Shown: positions 37,655 through 51,300 of the stretch, piece by piece
How positions within the stretch are numbered: position 1 is the first letter of the stretch
Layout of the letters: each line of letters begins with the position of its first letter
Source of the DNA: Tyto alba
Taxonomy: Eukaryota; Chordata; Aves; Strigiformes; Tytonidae
Assembly (NCBI RefSeq): GCF_018691265.1
Contig: NW_024881283.1
Location: forward strand, 7,165,731 to 7,229,730
DNA length: 64,000 nucleotides
Direction of reading: 5' to 3'
Program-made: the position numbers and the translations under genes
The notes under the pieces: model-generated
What the model was told of the DNA's origin: nothing
The model's database searches: none
The model's input: only the letters and a program-made list of their open reading frames with translations

Positions 37655-40600
37655 ATGGGGGGGATGCAGTCACTGGCGCTGCCCTTGGGGAAGGGACCTC
37701 ACCAGGTGGGCTGCACGGATGTCATGGTGGGACACACGCGGCAGGTACGGCATGGGGACAAGGATGGGGACAGGGACAGGGACCGGGACGGGGATGGGGA
37801 TGGGGACAGGGATGGGGATGGGGATGGGAATGGGGACAGGGATGGGAATGGGGACAGGGATGGGGACAGGGACCGGGACAGGGATGGGGACAGGGATGGG
37901 GATGGGGACAGGGACCGGGACAGGGATGGGGACAGGTATGGGGACAAGGATGGGGACGGGGACAGGGACCAGGACAGGGATGGGGATGAGGATGGGGACA
38001 GGAATGGGGATGGGGATGGGGAAGGGAATGGGGATGGGGACAGGGACCGGGACAGGGATGGGGACAAGGATGGGGACGGGGACAGGGATGGGGATGGGGA
38101 CAGGGATGGGGACAGGGATGGGGATGGGGATGGGGATGGGGATGGGGATGGGGATGGGGACAGGGATGGGGATGGGGACAGGGATGGGGACAGGGATGGG
38201 GATGGGGATGGGAACAGGGATGGGGACAGGCTTCCCTGCACAGCAGGGTGGCTGCAGCCAGCCGGGTTTTGCAAGAGCTGAGCTCACCAAGGACATGCCC
38301 ACTGCTGCTCTGTGCTGTCCCCCGCCGTGTCCCCCCCTTTCCCTCTCTCCCCCAGGGGCTCTTCCTCCGCCTCTTCTACCCCTGCCTGCCCCGGGCAGGG
38401 GCCGAGCACCCGCTCTGGATCCCGCGCTACGAGTACTGCGGTGGGCTGGCCGACTTCACCGGCCGCAGCCGGCGCTGGTGCGCGCTCCTGCTCAGCGTCG
38501 CCATTGGTAAGGGGGTGGTGGGTACCACATCCCCCACCCTGGGTGCTCCCCCAGTCCTTAGGGACCCAATCCCTTCGTGGGGTTCAAGGCCCCTGTGCTT
38601 GGGGCAGCCGGGTGGATGCTACAGGCGGGGATGGACCCGAGCGGGGACCTGCCGCAGCGGCAGCACCCCGCTGCCCGTGTTCCCCCCTTTTCCTGGGGGG
38701 TTTCTCTTCCCTGCAGGCTCCTGCAGAGTGCCGGTGAGCTGGAACGGGCCTTTCAAGCCCTGCAGCAGCGGGTACCCACTGATCATCTTCTCCCACGGCC
38801 TGGGAGCCTTTCGGTAGGATGAGCCCCGAGTGGAGCTGGGGGTGCTGAGCCGGGATGGGGACATGGGTGTCCTGGATCCCCCGTGGCCCTTCTCAGACCT
38901 GGCAGCGCAGCCCTGACCCCGCTCCCCTCCCCGGCTCCCTTGCAGGACCCTGTACTCCTCGGTCTGCTCGGAGCTGGCGTCCTGGGGCTTTGTGGTGGCA
39001 GCGCTGGAGCACAGGTGGGTGCCCCGGTCCCCGACGATTTCGGCAGCCGTGACGGGGCTGGCAGGGCATCGTGCCCCCGGCGGAGCTGCTGGTGCCCCCC
39101 ACGACGTGGCTGCCTGCCCTCCTGCTGCTGCAGGGACCATTCTGCCTCCGCGACGTATTTCTGCACGGCGGAGGCTGGGAGAGAGGAGTGGATCCCCTAC
39201 CAACAGGTCCCCCAAGGGCAGAAGGAATTTTATTTCCGAAACAAGCAGGTACCAGAGTGGGAAGTTAAGGGTGGGCAACGCAGGAGGCATGGAATCCCTC
39301 CTGCAAGCCAAGCTGTCCCCCCATCCCTGGGGTCTCCTGCCCTTCCCAAACATGTACCGCTGTGATGCTGGGGCTGAGCTTTCTCCTTGGAAGCAGAGAA
39401 AAATCCGTTCAGCCTGTTCATCTCTGATTCATGGGGTCCCTGTCTGGCTCCAGCTGACCCTGGCAGGAGCCAGGCTGGGCTTTGCCACATCCCCCAATAC
39501 TTAATGTCACCCACACCCCGGGGACAAACGGGCTTTCTGCCCAGCCCAGTGCTGCGGGCTGGCAGGGCTCCGGACCGGCTGCTGGATTTGTTCACGCTCT
39601 GATTTTTTGTCTCTCTGGGATTACCCCGGACAGCTGCTTGCTGGGGAGCAGGAAGGTTTCCTGCCGAGCCTGGATCCCCCCTGCTTGATTCTGCCCTGTT
39701 TAAAAGCACAACATCAAGTCAAGATTTGTTGTAGAAAAGCTCTCTAGGAAACATAGTGGTTGGAGGCGCTTTTGGCAGTCTTAAACCACCTCCCAGCCTC
39801 TTATTTTTGTGTATGCTCTGTGTCACGGCACACTGCACAAACAAGGGAAACAATTTTCCTACAAAGATGAACCCATGAGCGTAAATGTTGAGGGTGAATA
39901 ACAAATAAATTATAAATAGAGGGAAATGGTTGCCAGGTCAGCCTCAGTTATGGCATCTGTGTTAGAGGGAGCAGTTTTCATCTGAGTTTTTTGTCACTTG
40001 TTGCCTTGGGGGAAGGTCATTAAATGTGCACAGCCAACAGAATTCCTGTCCTTAGGGCAGCAGAGGAGCGGTCCCAAAGTGGCTCCAGGTCAGGGCTTCC
40101 TCCCCCCTGAATAGGTGATTTGGGCTTTTGAGCTGCTCCTGGATGGAACCCCTGAGCTGGGTTCCAGGGTGACGTCCAGGTTTGCTCCTGGCAGCTGGGG
40201 TGGGACGGGGGGGTCTGCGCTCCCCACGGGTGTTTGCTCCGATGGATGGTTCCAGCAGTCTCGGCCGGGGGGCAGCGGGTGGGGAAAGGGGGTTCTCCCT
40301 CCCCTGCACGCCCCGCCGCTTCCTCCCTGGAGCAGGGGTCTTTTGCTCATCTCCAGCTGTCTGTGCTATCAGAAAAACTGAATTAAAAACAAACAAAAAA
40401 AGAAACCATTCCAATAAATTCACTGCATCCCCGCAGGAGCCGCGTTGGTGCAGCCTCTCGCTTGCAGTTACATTTGCCATAATCCAGGGAAAACCCCCAC
40501 TGAGCGCTGCAGTTTTGGAGGGACAAACGTGGGTGGATGTCGGGGGGAGGATCTGGCCCCAAATTTGTGGGGTGGAGGAGCTGGGATAACCGGGGAAGGG

Positions 40601-42072
40601 GCAACTCTCACTCCCAGGTTCATCAGAGAGCGGAGGAATGCGTGCGAGCACTCCGGCTCTTCGAGGACATCAGCAGCAGTAAATCTGTCCCCAACGTCCT
40701 TCCCCAGGACTTCGATCTCTCCGTGCTGAAGGTATCTGGGTCTGTCTGTGCTGAAGGACGAGCCAGGGGGGCCGTTTGGCTGATGGGGGGTTCCGGGTGC
40801 CCTTTGCTGGCACGATCAGTCCTTGCTGTGTGTGAGACTTTTCCTCCTGGGACAAGCAGGGTCTGTGCAGAGTCACAGCCTTCCACGTCTCGGGTTCTTG
40901 GTGCCTCTTTTCTCCTTTCTCTCCCCTGTGCATTCCGGGGGAGCTGGGTCCTGTTGCACCGGTGGTGAAAACGGGACACGGTGTCCCTTGCAGAGGGCAG
41001 AGCAGTGTCACTTTGCTGATCTTCCTTTGGCTTTTCCTTCCCTAATTAGGGACCTCCTGCAGCGAGGTTTGGGCACGGGTTCCTCAGCCTCCTCCTTTTT
41101 GCAGGACAGCACTGATCTGACCAAAGTCGCCGTCATGGGCCATTCCTTTGGCGGGGTGACAGCGGTGCTGGCCTTGGTGAAAGAGCCCAGTTTCAGGTAA
41201 ACGGCAGGAGGGACAAGGAGCTGTGGGAAGGTCCGGGGACACATAGCTCATCCCAGTGGGAAGGGAAGCCGTGGTGTGGGCGGCAGCACTGGGCATCCAT
41301 CCTGCTGCAGGTGCGCGGTGGCTCTCGACGCCTGGATGTTCCCCCTGGAGAACGCGCTGTACCCGGAGGTGCCCAAGCCCGTGCTCTTCATCAACACCGA
41401 GAAGTTCCAGACGCCAGAAAGCGTCGCCAAAATGAAGAGGCTGAGCTCCAGAAACAGCCAGACGAAGATTATAACTGTCCTGTGAGTCAGGGGCTGGGGA
41501 CACCCACCCGGCAGTGCCCCTCCTGGGAGCACCTACGAGCTGTGTCCCGGCAGGAGGACCTCTCCCCAGCTCCCAGTGAAGCAGATCCCTTCCCTCTCCC
41601 AGGGGATCCGTGCACCAGAGCCAGACCGACTTCACCTTTCTCACTGGGAAGCTCATGAACCTCATCTTCAGAGCGAGGGGGACCCTCAACCCCTACAAGG
41701 GTCTGGACATCACCAGCCGGGCGGCTCTGGCCTTCCTGCAAAGGCATCTCAGTACGGCGCGGGGTGAAGGGCACATTGGCCGGGGGCTCGGGAGGGCAAC
41801 GAGAGCTCCCCCGCTCGCGGGGGGGCTGCGGGGTGGCCGCTGCCTCGCTGGGCTTGGCTTTGGTGCTTCCCATCCCCTTGCACAAAGCAAACGTGTCTGG
41901 TGACTGCTCCTTCTTTACGCCTGGAGCCGGGCTGATAATCGTTGTAGTAATCCGGTCACCGTCTCTGCCCCGCTCAGACCTGGAAGAGGAATTCAATCAA
42001 TGGGACAACCTCCTCGAAGGCATCGGAGATTCAGTTGTTCCGGAAGCACCGTTCTGCTGTCCCAAGCTGTAG
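37655..42072 (+). CDS. PAFAH2: PAFAH2, platelet-activating factor acetylhydrolase 2 (cytosolic)
   Basis: Ten coding exons: 37655-37744, 38356-38506, 38717-38813, 38946-39014, 39134-39248, 40618-40731, 41105-41196, 41311-41481, 41603-41751 and 41978-42072. They join to 380 residues (human 392). The enzyme hydrolyses the sn-2 acetyl or oxidised short acyl chain of PAF and oxidised phospholipids. Seen: the lipase motif GHSFGG with nucleophile S226, D249 (ALDAW) and H304 (GSVHQSQ), each ten less than the human triad S236/D259/H314. Other landmarks are [31 protein letters not shown] and EEWIP. The start MGGMQS keeps G2 and S6, fitting N-myristoylation as in the human protein. An acceptor at 37643-37644 shows that at least one 5'UTR exon lies upstream. 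The poly(A) signal is at 42295-42300. Confidence 0.96.
37753..38230 (+). repeat. GGGGAT/GGGACA hexanucleotide repeat in PAFAH2 first coding intron
   Basis: About 80 copies of a six-base unit, RGGGAY (GGGGAT, AGGGAC, GGGGAC and close variants), filling nearly 480 bp of a 611-bp intron and starting eight bases past the splice donor. It keeps all three plus frames open (DGDRDG, MGTG and GWGQ peptides), and the minus strand gives PIPVPI and SPSLSP peptides. These are repeat artefacts unless the intron is retained. Confidence 0.95.
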
Positions 42073-42294
42073 CCTGCTCCGAGGTCGCTGGCGGGAGCCG
42101 GGGACCGGGAAAGCGGCCGCTTCTTGTCCAAAATGAGCCGTGCAGGAGCCAGCAAGGGCAGGAGGATCCGTGGGGGGAGCAGGACCTGGGGACCGTGCTC
42201 GTAAGATGTCTGGTGGCCGGGGTGCTCGGCAAGCGTGCCAGGAGAGCCCTGCCTGCTCACACACTGCCTGCAGTGAGGGCTGTGGGGCTAAGGG

Positions 42295-42300
42295 AATAAA
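42295..42300 (+). terminator. PAFAH2: PAFAH2 poly(A) signal
   Basis: AATAAA 223 nt past the stop codon, followed by a GT-rich stretch. Confidence 0.85.
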
Positions 42301-42309
42301 ATCTTCGGG

Positions 42310-45300
42310 GACAAAGACGGGGTTGGCTGTCATTTGAGCCCGAGGTGACACCCTTCTTGCACGCAGCGGGTAGGTGAGCATCGATCCCTCGCTGGGCCTG
42401 GCTGGATCCGCTGCAGCTGTGGCACATCTGGCAGGAGCAGGCAGGGGGGGTCGCTTGCCGTGGGCTGGGGGTAGATCAACCACGGCCAGAAGAACCAGCG
42501 CAGAGAGATGCGGCGTCGGGGCTCCAAGCACAAAGGTAATGAAAATCTTATCGTCGTCCTGGAAAGCTGGCCAGATTGCTGACTCGACGCCTAAAACCCG
42601 GGGGGAAAAAAAGAAAGAGGATGGTTTTAAGCAAGGGGCTGGCTGGAAATATCTCTGAGCACCCCAGCAGCGCAGGGATGTGAAACGGGGACTGAGATCA
42701 GCCCCGGGGATGGAAGGAAAACAGCCCAGCCTGGTTTTGCAGCACGAAGAGCAACGCCGCCGCAAACAGGCACACACTGGAGGTGGGATTAAGGCACTTT
42801 GGAGGTACCTACAGCACATTCCTGGGTAACGCCAGCGGCGTTAGAGCAAGGGTTGTGTTTTAAGGGGGGGGGTCCGATCCTCAGCCATCCCGAAGCAGGG
42901 CTGAAGCTGGGGGAGCTGTGAGGATTTACCCCATCGGAGACCCTCGCCAGGGTCCTCGCTGGCACTGCGGCGGGAGAGGCGGCAGGCAATCCTGGCCACG
43001 CCGCCGCGGCAGCTGCTGGGAGCACCCCGGCTCCTGGCACACCGGCTGCTGGTGCGTTGTCCCCACATCTTGCCGGGGGATGCACCGGGGGGACGGCAGC
43101 GGCGGCCCCGGCTCTGCTTCACCTCCTGCCACCGCAGAAAGAAGCTGCTGCGGACGCCAGCGCCCGGGGCTGAGCAGAGGCAGGGTTTACCGGGGTGCTG
43201 AGCTGGAGGAGAGGGGGGGTTTGGGTGGCACGTGCCATTCCTCGCCCAGTGGCGGCGGGTGACACGGGTGCCAGCAAAGCCCTTCTCCCAGGGGAAGAAA
43301 AGGGAATGGAAAAAGCAGCATCTCACTCCTCCGGCACCCGAGTTGTTTTGTGTCACCGTGATGGCCACGTCCTCGCCTCGCTGGTGGCCCGTGGCCCCTC
43401 TCAGGGTGGCTCCTAGGGCTGAGGATGCTCCAGGATGGCCTCAGGGGGGGAGGCGCAGTGCTGTGCAGCAGCAGAGAGGACATCTCTCAACGTCTCCTCT
43501 GCTCTCCAGTAACACAAAGGACTGATGTGAACAGGGCCGCAAGACCACGGTGGTTTTGAGGCTTCCAGATTTTTTTTTTTTTTTTTTTTAAATTGTTTTA
43601 CACCTAAATCACCATTTCTAGCCCCGGGAGCAGGCTGGGGTGTGACAAGCCAGGGAGCCTCAGCACCGCTCTGCTGAGATGCTGAGGGTGGGTTAGGGAC
43701 ATTCAAGGTCAATGTATGCAAGGAATATTGTGGGTGAGCCAGGGCGGGGGCCAGCCAGAGCCCATCAGGTCCTGTTTTAACAGTGAGAGACAGTGACTGG
43801 TGCAGAAATCAAATCCCATTTTCCTCCCAGAATTAGCACGGCCGGCGATCTGCACTGGCAGCTACAGGGGAGCAGCCCGGCCGCGGCTCCAGCCCGGCAC
43901 AGCTGAGGCAGGCTATAAATTCTGCAAGACTCTTATGTAAAGGCTTCAGGAAGGGGGTGGCTGAAGCTGCCTGTGCTCAGAGGGTGACTCTGACATTCAT
44001 TAACCCTTCGGTTCACAGAAAGCTGCTTATTCCCATCGCTAGTGCCCATGGGGTTGGGGGAGCAGGGAAGTGAGCAGATGTCCTTCTGCCTGGCCCTGCA
44101 TCCCTTTGCTCCCCGCTCCAGAGCTGCCCTCTGCGCCCGGGACCACGTTCCCAATTGTCTTTGTGCCTCCAGAGGAAAACCTCACCAGAAGAAAGAGGGG
44201 AGTTCAAAAAAGCCCTTGGGTGACTTGGGCAGGGCAGACACTTTCTTTCCTCCACTCCACCGGCCCCTTTCTGCTCTCTGTGGGACGCCGTGCTGCACGA
44301 TCCCTCTCTGAGCATTTTCCTACTTCACTGACTCACTGCATCTGCTTTAAAATCCAGCCCGGAGCCATCTCTTCATTCAGGCTCCCCTTGCAAGCAGCAC
44401 TTTCCTCCAGATCCCCATTACATGCTCCAGCCTCGAGGCCGGAGGCAGCGTGCATGAAAGATGCAGCACAAATCCCCAGTGTAGCACACGAAGACAGTGT
44501 TTTCCCCCATCCCAGCTTGCTTGGATTGCTTTGCTGGGCTTGAGGGGTTGGAAGGAAAAGGGCTGGGACAGCTCTGTGGAGCCAGCGTTTCCCAGGCCAG
44601 CCATGGCAGGGACAGGGCGTCATTGCCTGCCGCCCGCCCGGGCCAGTGACAGAGCTCTGTGATCTTTGGGGTGGCCTGGGCGGCTCCAAGCTTGTCTGTG
44701 CCACACTGGAAGGTTTTTTGGAAAAAAAAGTAGGAGTTAAGGGTTTGCCTGGATCTGTCACAGCAATCTGCCAGCACCAGCTCTTGGTTGCTGCGTCCTT
44801 ACAATGGAGAGGTTCGGGTTTGAATGTGAACTAGCTGGGGTTCGTGTGTATAAATCCCCTGTGTTTTATCCACAGAGGGATTTTGCTTCTCAGGGATGTG
44901 GGAAGGAAACACCAACTCCGTTATGTTGAGGGGGTTGGCACCCGGGCCACCCGCCTGCAGGGCTGGGAGCCCAGCCGTCCCCTGCCCTGGAGGGTTGTGC
45001 GTTGGGGGAGAGTTCACTCCCAGCCAAGCATTTCACTGTGTCTGATCTGCTTTCATATTCAAACCAGCGGCTTTAAAAACAAATAAAAAACAAAAACAAA
45101 AACCAAAAAAAAAAAACCAAAACAAAACGCTGCCCATTTATATTCCCCTCACAGCTGTGCTTGCAGCATGGCTGGGGTATGAATGGACGCATTCCTCTTA
45201 CCCACGGCTTATCTCTGCAGAGCAACCTCCGCCCTCCGACCGGCTTCGGCTTCAAAGCTTTCCACTCTCCAGACTCCGGGCTGAAATCTGACAGTGTCAG

Positions 45301-48300
45301 CACAGACCCGGCTTGGAGGTTTTTGTATATTAGAGCTGGGAGTCCTCTTCTCATCCTCCCCACCCCCAGCTCGTCCTGCCTGTGGCTGCCTCCCTCCTGG
45401 GAAGCCCCTTCCAGCCGGCAGATCCCTCCCCATCCCGCCACACATCCATGCAGCAAACTGGAGTTACCAGCTCCAGCCTGCCGCAGCATTTGCTGCTGCT
45501 CAGAAAAAACCTCATTTACTCAACTGAAGCTTCCCCGTTGATTTAATTAATGCAAATTGAGACATGTGTTAAAACGTCCTTGTAATTATTGTAACACTTA
45601 CTGTGGTGGGTTGTTGTTGTTTTTTTTTTTTTTTTCCCCGTTTTCTTGTATTTTTATGGAAAATAGTAAGGCCTGGATTCACAACAGCTTGTAAAGGTCC
45701 ACAGCCCTGCAAGCTGAGACCAGTGACCGCAGTGAGAACCGGACGAGCTCTGGTAGAGGAGCTCCGTGGCCAGCTGTGGGCTGCGATACCAGCCCCGAAG
45801 AGCAGCGCGGATGCAGGCGCAGGGCTGACCCCGCTCCTAACCCAAACCTGGGCAGCAGCCTCTTGAGCAGAGTTCCTTAGATTCCTTTGATTGGTGAGTA
45901 CATGCTTGTTTTTATGTCGATTTTTCCATTAGCAAATCAAAACTTTGTTCTGGGTTGAAGTTCTGAAAAAAAATTGAGTTTCTTCATCTCCAAAGTGAAT
46001 TGTTATCATCTAATGGGTTGGCTTTCAGGCTGCCTTGAGGTGAAAATCCCAGATGCTCGCAGTCACGAGGGATGCAGCTCAACTTTGTCATCTTCCCACG
46101 CACCAGGTCCTCCGGCACTGGGATACCAGGGCTGGGATCCAGCGCGGGGCACGTGCTTGCCGGCTTCGAGGTGCAGTGCTGCAGGTGCGATGCTTGCTGA
46201 GTTCCCTGGCCTTCAAAATGCAATGCTGCAGGCCAAGAGGACTCGTGTTCTCTCAGCCAGCAGCACTGAGGGTATTTTGAGGGCACAGTGGGGTTTTTTG
46301 ACAGTTTTCACTCTGCAGCAGAAGCCCTGTTTAAGGCTGGAGTGGTCTCTTACTGACCTTAGAGATGATTACTGAATAAACATGGGAAAAAGGGATTGAG
46401 AAGGGAAATTGAGGCACTGGAGGACAGAAGAAGCTGTGTGAGGTCTCTCTAGTTCCAGGCTAGCATGAAAAAGCCCTTAAAACAGATTTGAAGGATTTTT
46501 TTTTGGTTACTATCCCAATTTAGGAAGGACAGGCTGAGCTCAGCCCCATGGATGCTGGGTCGTGCTTTGCACCTGACTGTGTGTGTGTGGGGACCCCAAA
46601 TGTCCCACATCCTCCTTTTTGACCCTTTGGCTTATGTCTTCCCCCCAGAGCGGGGTGCGGGGAGGTGCTGAGACCATCAGCACCCCTCCTCGGGTGACAC
46701 GGTGGCACCAGACCCCCCCCAACCCAACTTCAGGATGCCTTCGTCTCCTCGTGTCGATAGCGGCTCTCTAACAACGTTCATCATGCAAGGCCTGGGTTGG
46801 GTTTTCTTGCATGTTTGGGGTTTTTTTTAATTAAAATGAAGCACTTATGTTGGTAATCACAACATAAGGGTGTTTCTCTGGGTAATGATTTTAGCATAGG
46901 GCAGCATTTTGCTGGTTTATTGCATAAAAGACAGAAATGTGTTTTTCCTCCAGAAAGGCTGGCTTTGTTTGCCTGTTCTCACAGCTGCAGTGGATGTGTC
47001 TGGTCTTTTTTCTTTTAATATGTATATATTGATCTATTATGAACTCAAATTAATGAGGAAAAAAGGGATCAAACGGCACTGAGCAAATGTTAAGTGCAGG
47101 TATTGTTTCCATGCTGGTATTGCTGAGCAATTACAGGCAGTGGGTGAAGAGGCAGCGGGATGGAGTGGGAATTAACCCATTTTGATGCAGAATTGTTGGC
47201 GGAGATGGGAGGGGAATTGTATATTGTCCTGAGAGGATCTAAAGTATGAAAGCATAAATCTGGACCTCCTCACTGGACTGAAGTTGAAAGGTGCCATAAA
47301 AAAAAACAAACAACCAGACTTGTTTCTTTGGCTCACAAATCCTGTGGGAAGAGGCATGGTTTTTTCTGCCCATGGTGTCTGACAGATCTTGTCCATAAGC
47401 AGCACCTATAGATATTGCCATGGAAAAATTAGCTGTGGCTGTTGCACTGGGCAGGTCAGGATCTCCTCTGTTACCTGAGCACAGGGCTGGATGCACGGAG
47501 AGGGGGGATGCTTCAAAGTCCTGCCTTTTAATCTGAATGCACTTGAGAATTGCAAACCCACCTGCTCCCCAGGCAGCAGATCTCTGAAAAATAAGTAAAA
47601 CCTGTTACCATTTGGCTGCGCACCGATTTTGTCAGTGAAACAGCTTTGGTAACAAGTGGCCCGAGGGCTCTGCATTGAGCGTTATTTTCAAATTTGTTCT
47701 TAGTGGGAACAGGCTCAGTCTGGGGGCTGTTACAAGCTCATTTGTACTGTTTATTTGACATAGGGGAAGTCATATTCCTTTAAGAGGATTTCCATCCCTG
47801 AACTCCTCCCATCATGACACTTCCAAGCTACATTTTGTCTTGAAAGGGTGGGAGTATTTTTAACCATATCACGCCAGGGAAGTATTAATAGCACAATAGG
47901 GTTGCTGAGCTGCTGGTAGAGCTGAATCCATATTTTAGATTCAAGGAACTAATTAGGAACGGGGGAATAATTAGTGCTATACCCAGTTTTTGTTTCCCCC
48001 CACTTTATTTTCAAAGAGGTCAAGTAAATGTATTTACTGGAATCTTCTATGGCTGTTGAATATTTTATAGTTTCCCTATGCACTGCTATTCCATGTGGTT
48101 GTCAAAATCACACTGTCTCCTTTGCTCTAACCCAGCTGAAATGGCTGACTCTGACACTTTTAAAATCTAATTAGTGCATCTCCTGTTGGCTCACATACAA
48201 AAACAAAATAAAACAAAAAACCAAAACAAAACAAAAAAACACACAAAAAAAAAACCAAACCAAACCCATAAACCCTTTCTTCACACTTTTCTCCCAGCCA

Positions 48301-51300
48301 CTCTCTATCCCTGCAGCTCTGTGCAGCGTAGTTATTTTTGAACCCTCGGCAGTGAGTTGTTTACGGGCTTCCTTGAATAGCAAAGCTCATGGTGCTCCAT
48401 ATGGGAAATGCAAATTTGTGGACTCCGGTTGGGAGCAGAAAGGGAAAAGCAGGGAGGATGCAGAGAAATGGGTCGAGGCTCCTGGCTCTGTTGGGAGCTG
48501 TGGGAGCAAGGAGGGGGGGAAGCAATGCGGGGAGATCTCCAGGCCAGTTTTCATTGCGTGTTTCTGGATGTAGTGGAGGTGGGAGCCATCATCCACACAG
48601 GTCTGTCCTGATATTTGCCAGGTAGCTCCCAGGGGAGCACAACTGCACGTTAGTGTCTTGGAGGATCTGCTGGTGCCATGAAGAAAACAACCAGCTCTGA
48701 AATTGTACCCGCTGTTGGGATCGTCTGTGATAGCTCTCCCTGGTGTGAAGTCTCCGGTCTCTAATAATAGTTGGGCTTGTGCTGAAGCCTTTTCCTCACT
48801 CTTGCCTCTCCCCAGCCATCTGTTTTCAAGAAACTCGTGGAATTCATGTCACTGAGCTCTTATCCATATTTATCAGAGGGGCAGAGACTGGCTCACAAAG
48901 CTAAAAGCTCGGAGAGAATTCAGGAGAATTCAGAGATACAGAAGTAGTTTGAGCATGTAAAACCTCATTTTCTTAGGAAACAAAGGATGAAAAACATGAC
49001 AGAAGATCCACCAGCAGGCTGGGAAGGGAATTCTGCTGTTCCTTTGCCCAGGATGGATCGAAGGCAGACCTCACTATTTAGGAGAAAGACCAGATCCCGT
49101 TCAGCATCCTGGCTGCAGCCAGGATGACGGTGCCCGTGTTTGGGTACCGCAGCTGCTGCCTTTCCTTTAGGCTCTGTCACCATTTCAGTGTGTTGGAAAA
49201 TTTTTTTGCAAGGACAGCAGAGTGCTTGTGGGGCCTTTGTTTTTAGTTCATTAGAAGCTTTCATTATTTTTTCTACTCTAGAGCCTTGTCAGCCCTCATC
49301 ACCATAGTATTTGGATATCATGCAATACAGTCCTATGACTGTATTTGAAGAGGTGAGTATGACATTTCAGGGTTACATTGCCCCAATATCAAAGCAATTA
49401 ATTTATATTTTCATCTCTCTTGCTGCAGGCACAATTGCCATCTGTGGTGAGTGCTTTTATTTGCCTCATTTTATGGAGGAATTAAGTGAGTTTGAGTGAA
49501 TTTCTCAAAAAACAAACCAGCGATCAAAGCCAGGCACACTGTCTGATTTAAAAAAATTAAATAACTTCCAACAGCACATTGGCAAGTGCAAATTTGTTCT
49601 GAAAGGAACATTTTCTTAATGGTGTTTTTCAGCATAAATATACTATCAGCTTAAACACCTCCAGTAAACAAGTATCAGTCACCTTAAACATTTCTTGCTC
49701 GTGGAAGAGCTTTCATTGTGAGGGAGACACTCCCTAAAAGTCTTGTTCTATTCTTCGATTCCATGGACTCCTCAGCTGCATTTGGATTAAAATGTATTTT
49801 TATCTGGAGACCAGCGAGACCTTTGCAGCAACTAATTTTCCTTGTGAGACCTTCGTTGGGCAGCAGCATTTCAGTACAGCCAGTGTGAAGATGGGTAAAC
49901 TGCAGTGTGGGGAAACATTTGCTGAAGGTTAATACAAAGACCGAGAAACATGGATAGAAAGAAATCTTGTAGCTTTTCTCTCTACCTCTGAGAATAAGTT
50001 TCTTTTGAATTACTGTCTCCTCTAGCAAGTTGTTTATTAAAACACTTAAACTGATTGACTCAGGTCAAATAGTTTATTGAATTTCTAGTTTTAAAATGAA
50101 CTTTGCTAATGCAGTGACTGTTGCCAGTCTTAGCAAACATTTGCTAATATTGCTTACCAAGGTGCTTTAAGACATCCTCTGATTAACAAATAAGCTGTCA
50201 GTCCATCCACCATGAATGCTTAAGGGTAGCAATTTAATACTCAGAAAGCACATTTTCTTATTGGAGATTAAATATTTTTGCAAGTTAAAAGAGCTGCTGT
50301 GGGCTGAGTTGTCACCTAATTATGTCAGTCTCTTTGTGGGATATTTTGATAAGCACATCAGAGGAGACACTTTAATCTTTATGCTAAATCTGATCACATC
50401 ACGTCCCAAATTCACACGTACAAGGAGTCTTCCCGATGAAACCCTGACTCCTCTGTTTCACTGAGAGCAGAGCGTGGTGAACTGAAGCCGAGGGGCCTCG
50501 TGTTTCATCTGTGCTGAGAACGAGCCCCCCTTCAGCAACCGGTGGGGTTACAGCCATGGCTGCGAGTTGCATGAGGGCAACAATTTGAGGTGGGTGAAGT
50601 TATCGCCAGCTCGGGTGCATCATAGCCACTGACCCTGAGAGTAGGTCGTATTCCTAATTTATAAAGCCTTTGTCCCATTCTACTCTGGGAGTATCTTCTG
50701 CATGTTCTGCTTGGTCCTTTATTTTCCTCAAGATGCACAAATTCATCTGGCTGATGTGGTTAGATCTGGGCTTGAAACAGTATCTTCTTTCTTGAACCCT
50801 GTTTTGGGGCTAAATACTGACATGTTGGAGGAAATTTCTTGTACTGTTGCTTGCTCTTTTTTTTTTTTTTTTTTTTTTTAACTGGAATTATAGCAAAAAG
50901 CTTTTGTTGGTGGTAAGGAATCCAGTAGACAAAAACTACCACAGCCACATGCTGCTAGGCTTGATGAAAGAAGAGTCTGTTTAGAATCACAGTAAATGTG
51001 TCAATAAATACAAATCAAATGCAAATTAAATAAAAGGTTTTCATATACTCCATTCTCCTTGAGATCAGACAAAAATAAATGCCACACAAACAAATGGGTT
51101 TTATGAAATATTCCAAAAATAAAACCACTCTTGCAATGAAGCCAAAAATGAGATCGTCTCCACGCCTTTCCAGCTGCTAAGAGCCATTATTTCTCTTTGT
51201 ATCACAATAATACTCAAAGATTTTGGTTTCAATTGAAATCAGTTATGGCAGGTGTTGTAAAGGGGTGGCTCAACCTAAGTGACATGGCACAAAAAATACC

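Noticed and set aside
34598..37656. Minus-strand open frames of 672, 966 and 818 codons with SHQSKITAPSATSTRCSS repeats
   Set aside because: They are the 52/57-bp minisatellite read in three frames. The unit has no stop codon and its length changes frame, so all frames stay open. No start context, splice logic or known domain.
37478..38510. Plus-strand frames rich in DGDRDG or MGTG and minus-strand frames rich in PIPVPI
   Set aside because: Translation of the hexanucleotide repeat inside a PAFAH2 intron with good splice sites on both sides. Kept only as an intron-retention possibility.
49311..49499. Small frame with a hydrophobic segment (ISKQLIYIFISLAAGTIAICGECF)
   Set aside because: 62 codons, no known family, no promoter or poly(A) context; expected by chance in AT-rich DNA.
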